From: Hippophae tibetana
Lineage: Eukaryota > Streptophyta > Magnoliopsida > Rosales > Elaeagnaceae
NCBI GenBank assembly: GCA_037013495.1
Contig: CM072806.1
Location: 31,436,001 to 31,500,000, forward strand
Length of the DNA stretch: 64,000 nucleotides
Direction of reading: 5' to 3'
Shown here: piece by piece, positions 58,097 to 64,000 of the stretch
Position numbering within the stretch: the first letter of the stretch is position 1
Layout of the letters: the number at the start of each line of letters is the position of its first letter
Made by a program: the position numbers and the translations under genes
The notes under the pieces: generated by a model
Database searches by the model: none
What the model was told of the DNA's origin: nothing
Seen by the model: only the letters and a program-made list of their open reading frames with translations

Positions 58097-59440
58097 ATGC
58101 ATGGTAGGAGATCCTTAGAAAACCCCCTTACACCATATGTAAATAATATTCATAAATTTAAACAAGTGTCAACAAGACTGGATTCCAACCATCAACCTAT
58201 TTTTGAGCCAAACGTAGAACCAAGCCTTAATCCTTTACTGGATCCAAAAGAAATGGAAGAAAACCAACATGTGAGGGAAACCACCATGAAGGAGTTTGCA
58301 AGACTGGTGATTGGCACGGCAACTGCCGCTATCCAACTGGGTAAGGCTACTCAGAATTATGACCTAAAAAATATTCATTTTTCTATGCTTCCTTCCTTTT
58401 ATGGGCTACCTAATGAAGATTCTCTTTCCTTCATTAGAGACTTCTATGCTACGGTTCAAACCTTCCCCTTCGGTATTCTAAATGAGTATCAACTTCGAAT
58501 GAGATGTTTCCCCTACGCCTTAAAGGATAAGGGCAAAGCTTGGTTAATGTCACTTCCCCCAGGTTCTCTGATGACATGGGAGAACATTTATAATAAATTC
58601 ATGGGAAAATTCTATTCCCACCAAAAAACATCAGAGTTGAGAGGAAAGATTGCTACTTTCTCTCAGATGGAAGGAGAACCATTCCATGAAGCTTTGGATA
58701 GGTTCAAAATGTTTCTCACTCAATGTCCCCATCACAGCTTTCAACTGCAGTTGCAGAACCAATTCTTTTATGATGGACTTACACAACAATGTCAGTTCAT
58801 TGTCGATAACGCTGCAGGAGGAGCAATGGGAGAAAAGACTGCCTTAGAGACATACAATCTCTTTGAGATGTTGGGTGCTAATTCCCAACAGAAAAACTCA
58901 TGAGTGAGAAAAACTGGAGTTCATGAAATCGATTCCAGCAATGAAGTTCAACAACAACTTGTTCAACTGACCAAGAAAGTTGCCCTTCTCACTACACAAA
59001 CCAACACCAATAATGAACAGTATTTTTTGTATAGCAACATGGGACATGGTACTGAAGCCTGTCCATATCAAGGAGAAACAACAGTTGGACCTGAACAGGT
59101 TAATGCATTGGGAGCATATCAACAGAGGCCAAGGTATGACCCGAATTCAAATACCTACAATCCTAGGTGGAAAAATCATCCGAACTTCTCCTGGAGGCAA
59201 AACAACCCTCATTTCGCTCAAAGCTCAAACAGCCAGGCCAACAATTCCACCCGTCTATTCCAAGAAGCATTCTCAATAAATCAACCCTAGAGGACAACTT
59301 GAATTCTTTTATTCAAGTTTGTAGAGATAACCAATCTAAAACTAATCAACGGTTGGACTCTGTGGAAGCTTCTATAAAAAAAGGTGGAAGTTCAAGTAGA
59401 ACAGTTAGTTGAAAATTTGCAAAAACAAAGCAAAGACTAA
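58097..59440 (+). pseudogene. Stand-alone gag of copy 2, broken
   Basis: The frame runs 268 codons (58097-58903), stops at a TGA in place of the Arg codon of copy 1, continues in frame from 58904 to 59290 and then shifts. It keeps the gag domain (LPSFYGLPNEDSL, GKFYSHQKT). The former knuckle reads YFLYSNMGHGTEAC: both leading cysteines are replaced, as in copy 1, so the loss predates the split of the two copies. Confidence 0.88.
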
Positions 59441-59515
59441 TTTGATGGTCAAATGGGGTAAAATAAATTCAATGAAGAGGAGACATTGAGTTTGTCATTC
59501 TGCAATCTCCAAGCA

Positions 59516-59565
59516 ACGTCTTACTAGAAGACGATAAATTTTAGTCCTACATGGGAGGTCACCCA
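59516..59565 (+). other. Paired hairpin motif after gag of copy 2
   Basis: ACGTCTTACTAGAAGACG and CATGGGAGGTCACCCATT, almost identical to 3564-3614. The ATGGG/CCCAT stem is intact. Confidence 0.72.
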
Positions 59566-59828
59566 TTATTATATTTTCCTTTGTTTTAGTTTTATTTTGT
59601 GTGTAATAAAATTCAAAATGAAATAAATACGTTTGTTTCAAAAATTGTGTCCATTCTTTAAATTTAGCATAAAATAAATTAATTAAAAATTTAGGTTCCC
59701 TGCACCTTTTTGCTTTAAGCGTGTACATTTTGTCAAGTGAGAAATATTTCTTAGAGATATCTACTATTTTTTAAGAGCTAAATGTTGATACACAATAGGA
59801 GGAGGATCAATTTCAAATACAAATAACC

Positions 59829-62800
59829 ATGGGAGATGCTGAAGATAGGCGGAAAATGATGAAAGCCTATACAATGCCAATCATTGGCAATGTAACTTCC
59901 GGCATACAATTACAAGAGGTTGCAAGGAATTATGAATTGAAAAATATTCACTATTCTTTGTTGCCTTCCTTTTACGGTGTCCCTAATGAAGACCCTTTGC
60001 ATTTCATTCGAGAATTCTATGCTATTGCTATTGTCCAAACCTTTCCACTACATGCAATTAATGAAGATCAACTTAGGATGAGGTGTTTTCCTTATACCCT
60101 CAAGGATAAAGCTTGGTCATGGTTTATTACTCTACAGTCAGGTTTTCTAAAAACTTGGGAGGCAGTATATGAAATTTTTATGGGTAGGTTCTATTCCCAT
60201 AAAAAGACTGTTGATCTAAGGACGAAGATAACAACATTTTCTCAAATGTATGAAGAACCCTTTCATGAAGCTTGGGAGCGATTCAAACTCTTTTTCATTC
60301 AATGTCATAATCATAGCTTTTCCATTGCAACTACAGAACCAATTCTTTTATGATGGATTGACACTGTAGAGTCAATACATGGTTGATAATGCTGCTGGAG
60401 GTGCTGTGAGAGAGAAAAAACTACAGAGGAAGCCTACAATCTTTATGAGCTATTGGGTTCTAATTCTCAACAAAGAAGTGCTAGAAGGAGAGCAAGAGTC
60501 AATGAAGTTAGCTCCGATAATGAGATAACCTTGAAACTTGCTGAATTGACTAAACAAGTGCAACTTCTCACTACCCACCAAATGCCAAATCAAGAGGTGT
60601 GTGAAGTGTGTTTTTCAATTGGGCATGGTACTCAAAACTTTTCAAATACTTGTGATTATAGTGTCAATGCCATGGAAGAAGTCAAATCCTTTCAAAGGTA
60701 TCATCCAAACACCTATAATCACCCTAACCATCATTGGAAACAAAACAATTACCCAGCCTACACCCAATGTCCAACACTAAGGTCGGATAACAACCACCCT
60801 TACCCACCAAGCCAATCTTTTAAGCCAAACTTAGAGGATAGCTTGAATTCTTTTATTCAAGTTAGTCGTGACAACCAATTGATGAATAATCAAAGGTTGA
60901 ACACCATAGAGGCTTCGGTTAAAAGGATTGAATCTAAAGTTGGGCAACTGGCTGAACAAATGCAAAAGAAAGAACCAAGAAAGTTACGCAGTCAACCAGA
61001 ACAAGCAAAGGATGTAAGAACCCTTTGAAGTGGTAAGGTGGTCAATACCAGTTTACCTAAAATATTTAACGATCTACCTTGTAGTCCAGGTAACAAAGAA
61101 GGTGATACTCTAATCTCGCAAAAAGGAGAAACAAGTGTTAAACTTAACAAGCCTTCTGAAAAACTCATTGGAGGGTCATCTGACATCCCCAAAATTCAAA
61201 AGACAACAAAACCACACCAGTTGCAAGTACCTTTTCCACACCGGCTAAAAGAATCCAAACAAGATAAGCAATTCTATGATATTTTTAATATGCTCTCTAA
61301 AGTAAATATCAATTTACCATTATTATAAGTGATCATGAATGTGCCCTCATATGCCAAGTTTTTCAAAGAGTTGAACACTAAGAAAATGAGGTATGAACTG
61401 AATGAACGAGTAGTAGTATCAGAAATTTCTAGCGCTGTAGTTCAGCATAAACTACCTCCTAAGTTGAAAGACCCTAGAAGTTTTATTATAAACATAACTA
61501 TAGGGGATAGGAAGGTTTCTAAAGCAATGCTTGATTTAGGTGCTAGTATAAATTTGATGCCCTACTCTATATTCTTACAACTCAATCTAGGAGATTTAAA
61601 ACCCACAACTATGTCCCTTTAACTTGCAGATAGATCTCTTAAGTATCCAAAGGGAATAGTTGAGGATGTGTTGGTACAAGTAGACAAACTAATAATACCT
61701 GTTGATTTTGTGGTTCTGGATATGCAAGAAAATCCAGCATTGGACAGAGAGCACACAATATTGCTTGGTAGACCATTTATGGCAACTACTAAAACTATTA
61801 TTGATGTCCAAGATGGAAATTTGACAATGACAATCTTAGGAGAGACTGTTCATTTTAAAGTTTTTGATTCTTCACCTTTTCCTTCTATTTCTACCATCGA
61901 TGAAATACTCGATGTTGACCCTTTGGATAATCTTGTCCAAAACACCTTTTTCCAAACCAGAATAGAAGACAATCTTGAAACTGTTCTTACACTTGAAGAG
62001 GTCGAAGAAGATTTAGATGAGGAAATTAAGGGGTACCTTGAACAACTAGACAATGATGAAGTAATGATAAAATCTAGTACACTTTTAAATCTACCCAGTT
62101 CTTCATCTAGTAAAGAGGCCAATCCACTTGAACTTGAACTCAAAGACTTACCTGAGCACTTAAAATATGTGTTTTTAGGAGAAGGAGAAACTTATCCAGT
62201 GATAATTTCTTCAACCTTGAACAAAACCCAAGAAAAGAAACTTATCAAAGTGCTTAAATAGTTTAAGAAATCTATAGGTTGGAGTATTGGGGATATAAGA
62301 GGCATTAGTCCTACAATGTGTATGCACAAGATCAACTTGGAGGATGGTGCTAAACCTGTACGAGAGGCCCAAAGAAGACTAAACCCAAATATGTAAGAGG
62401 TAGTTAAGAAAGAAATTCTTAAATTGTTAGAAGAAGGAATTTTCTATCCTATTGCGGATAATAAGTGGGTTAGTCCAGTGCATGTGGTACCAAAGAAATC
62501 TGGGATAACAGTTGTTAAAAATGACAAAAGTGAATTAGTGCCCACTAGAATAATCATTGGATGGAGAATGTGTATAGATTTTAGGAAACTAAATTTATAT
62601 ACTAAAAAGGATCACTTTCCTCTTCCATTCATTGATCAAATGTTGGAAAGATTAGTTGGGTACGAATTTTACTATTTTTTAGATGGATTGTCTGGATATT
62701 ATCAAGTACCCATAGCACCAGAAGATCAGGAAAATACCACATTTACATGTCCTTTTGGGACATTTGCTTTTCGAAGAATTCCATTTGGATTATGCAATGC

Positions 62801-64000
62801 CCCTACCACTTTCCAGAGATGCATGATATCTATTTTCTCGGACATGGTGGAAAAATTCATTGAGATTTTCATGGATGATTTCTCTGTCTTTGGGAACTCA
62901 TTTGATGCTTGCTTACATAAATTGACTTTGGTTATAGAAAGATGCATTGAATGCAATCTCACCCTTAGTTGGGAGAAAAGTCATTTTATGGTTCAACAAG
63001 GGATAGTTTTAGGACATATAATTTCAAACAATGGTATTGAAGTTGATAAGGCAAAAGTTGAATTGATATCCAAACTACCTCCCCCTACATCTGTGAAGGG
63101 GATAAGAAGCTTCTTAGGATATGCAAGATTTTACAGATGATTTATTAAAGATTTCTCTAAAATAAGTCGATCCTTATGTAACTTGCTATCAAAGGATGTT
63201 TATTTTGATTTCAACAATGACTGCCCTATTGCCTTTAACACCTTAAAAGAGAAACTAACATCTACCCCTATTATAATGGCACCAAACTGGTCTTTATCTT
63301 TTGAAATAATGTGTGATGCTTCTGATTATGCTATAAGAGCAGTCTTGGGACAAAGAATGGATAAGCGTTTGCATGTCATCTACTATGCTAGAAAAACACT
63401 CAATGATGCCCAAATGAATTATACCACCACTGAAAAGGAATTCTTGGCTATAGTGTTTTCTTTAGACAAATTTCAGTCTTATTTAGTAGGATCTAAAGTG
63501 ATTATGCATTCTGATCATGCTGTTTTATGATACCTATTAAGTAAACCAAATGCCAAGCCAAGATTGATTAGGTGGGTCTTACTCTTACAAGAATTTGACT
63601 TAGAAATCAAGGATAAGAAAGGTAGTGAAAACTTAGTAGTTGACCATTTGTCTAGGTTGATTTCTGACTTCAATTCTCTTAAAGATGAGAGTAATGAAGA
63701 AATAGTTGAAACCTTTCCTGATGAACAGTTATTTTCAATAGGTTCGAACCCATGGTATGCTGATATTGTAAACTATCTTGCCACTGGTTTTTTGCGACCT
63801 AACACTTCATATCAGGACAAGAAAAGGTTTTTTAAAAACTATTAAGGACTATTTCTAGGATGACCCTTATTTATACAAGATTGGACAAGATCAAGTCATC
63901 CAAAGATATGTACCTGAAGAAGAACATAAGAGCATTCTAACTTTTTGTCATGAACTTCATTGTGGGGGCCATTTTGGTGGTGAAAAGATAGCTCGTAAGA
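59829..64000 (+). pseudogene. Athila gag-pol of copy 2, broken, truncated by window end
   Basis: Same start (MGDAEDRR) and domain order as copy 1. Disruptions: frameshift near 60320, stop near 60367, insertion near 60410, stops at 61026, 61326, 61619, 62259, 62394, 63138, 63528 and a frameshift near 63840. Readable parts: gag domain; a knuckle CEVCFSIGHGTQNF with its last Cys lost; protease DLGAS near 61539; RT with FMDDF near 62869; RNase H ([13 protein letters not shown]); and the start of the integrase zinc finger at the window edge. A 6-base tandem duplication gives AIAIVQTF in gag. Confidence 0.92.

Larger units (their letters stand above)
55568..64000 (+). mobile_element. Athila-type retrotransposon, copy 2 (continues beyond the window)
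   Basis: Same layout as copy 1: LTR, leader, gag, hairpin motif, gag-pol. The window ends in the integrase zinc finger. Many stops, frameshifts and a damaged primer site show it is older than copy 1. The 5' flank is ATTTG (55563-55567); the matching 3' flank is outside the window. Confidence 0.9.

Overview
The window is nuclear DNA of a flowering plant, most likely a eudicot. It is AT-rich, built mostly of nested and decayed LTR retrotransposons, and carries one recognisable host gene, a WUSCHEL-related homeobox gene of the WOX13/10/14 clade. All family assignments come from reading motifs by eye; no database search was run.

Layout. 1-12913: an almost complete Athila-type Ty3/gypsy element (copy 1) whose 5' LTR is cut by the window start. 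It has a tRNA-Asp primer site, a stand-alone gag, a second gag fused to pol, and a 1,995 bp 3' LTR. 12914-12988: a scrap of the same LTR, inverted. 13035-14700 (-): a broken Tat-like gypsy pol. 15717-19110 (+): a decayed CACTA (En/Spm) TNP2-type transposase gene, followed by another gypsy scrap and a possible CACTA terminus. 22683-32026 (+): the WOX gene, three exons, 218 codons, no internal stop. Its first intron is about 8.6 kb and holds a 4.8 kb Ty1/copia element with a perfect 5 bp target duplication. 32809-36610: a second LTR element with its own target duplication; instead of normal pol genes it carries pieces of host genes, a GARP/Myb-like DNA-binding segment and a DEAD-box helicase of PRP28/RH21 type, in one decayed reading frame. 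37768-37970: a small inverted-repeat element with a telomere-like centre. 38880-40430 (-): copia remains. 41010-48708: two old non-autonomous relatives (A and B) of the Athila family that lost gag, RT and integrase; the B LTR is itself a long inverted repeat. 48709-49663: a Tourist/Harbinger-like element filled with degenerate TTTAGGG-like repeats, inserted in the B 3' LTR. 49664-53047: gypsy remains with LTR pieces facing each other. 53048-55567: Athila fragments, including a forward/inverted LTR junction. 55568-64000: Athila copy 2, same double-gag layout, with many stops.

How parts relate. The Athila-like family unites much of the window. Copies 1 and 2 share the double gag. Hairpin motifs lie after both reading frames in copy 1, after the first in copy 2 (the second is outside the window), and persist in A and B although their coding regions are gone. 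The LTRs share a GC-rich hypervariable block, bZIP-type sites, a TATA box and three small leader hairpins. The two most unusual items are the gene-capturing LTR element beside the WOX gene and the double-gag Athila lineage with its repeated RNA hairpins.
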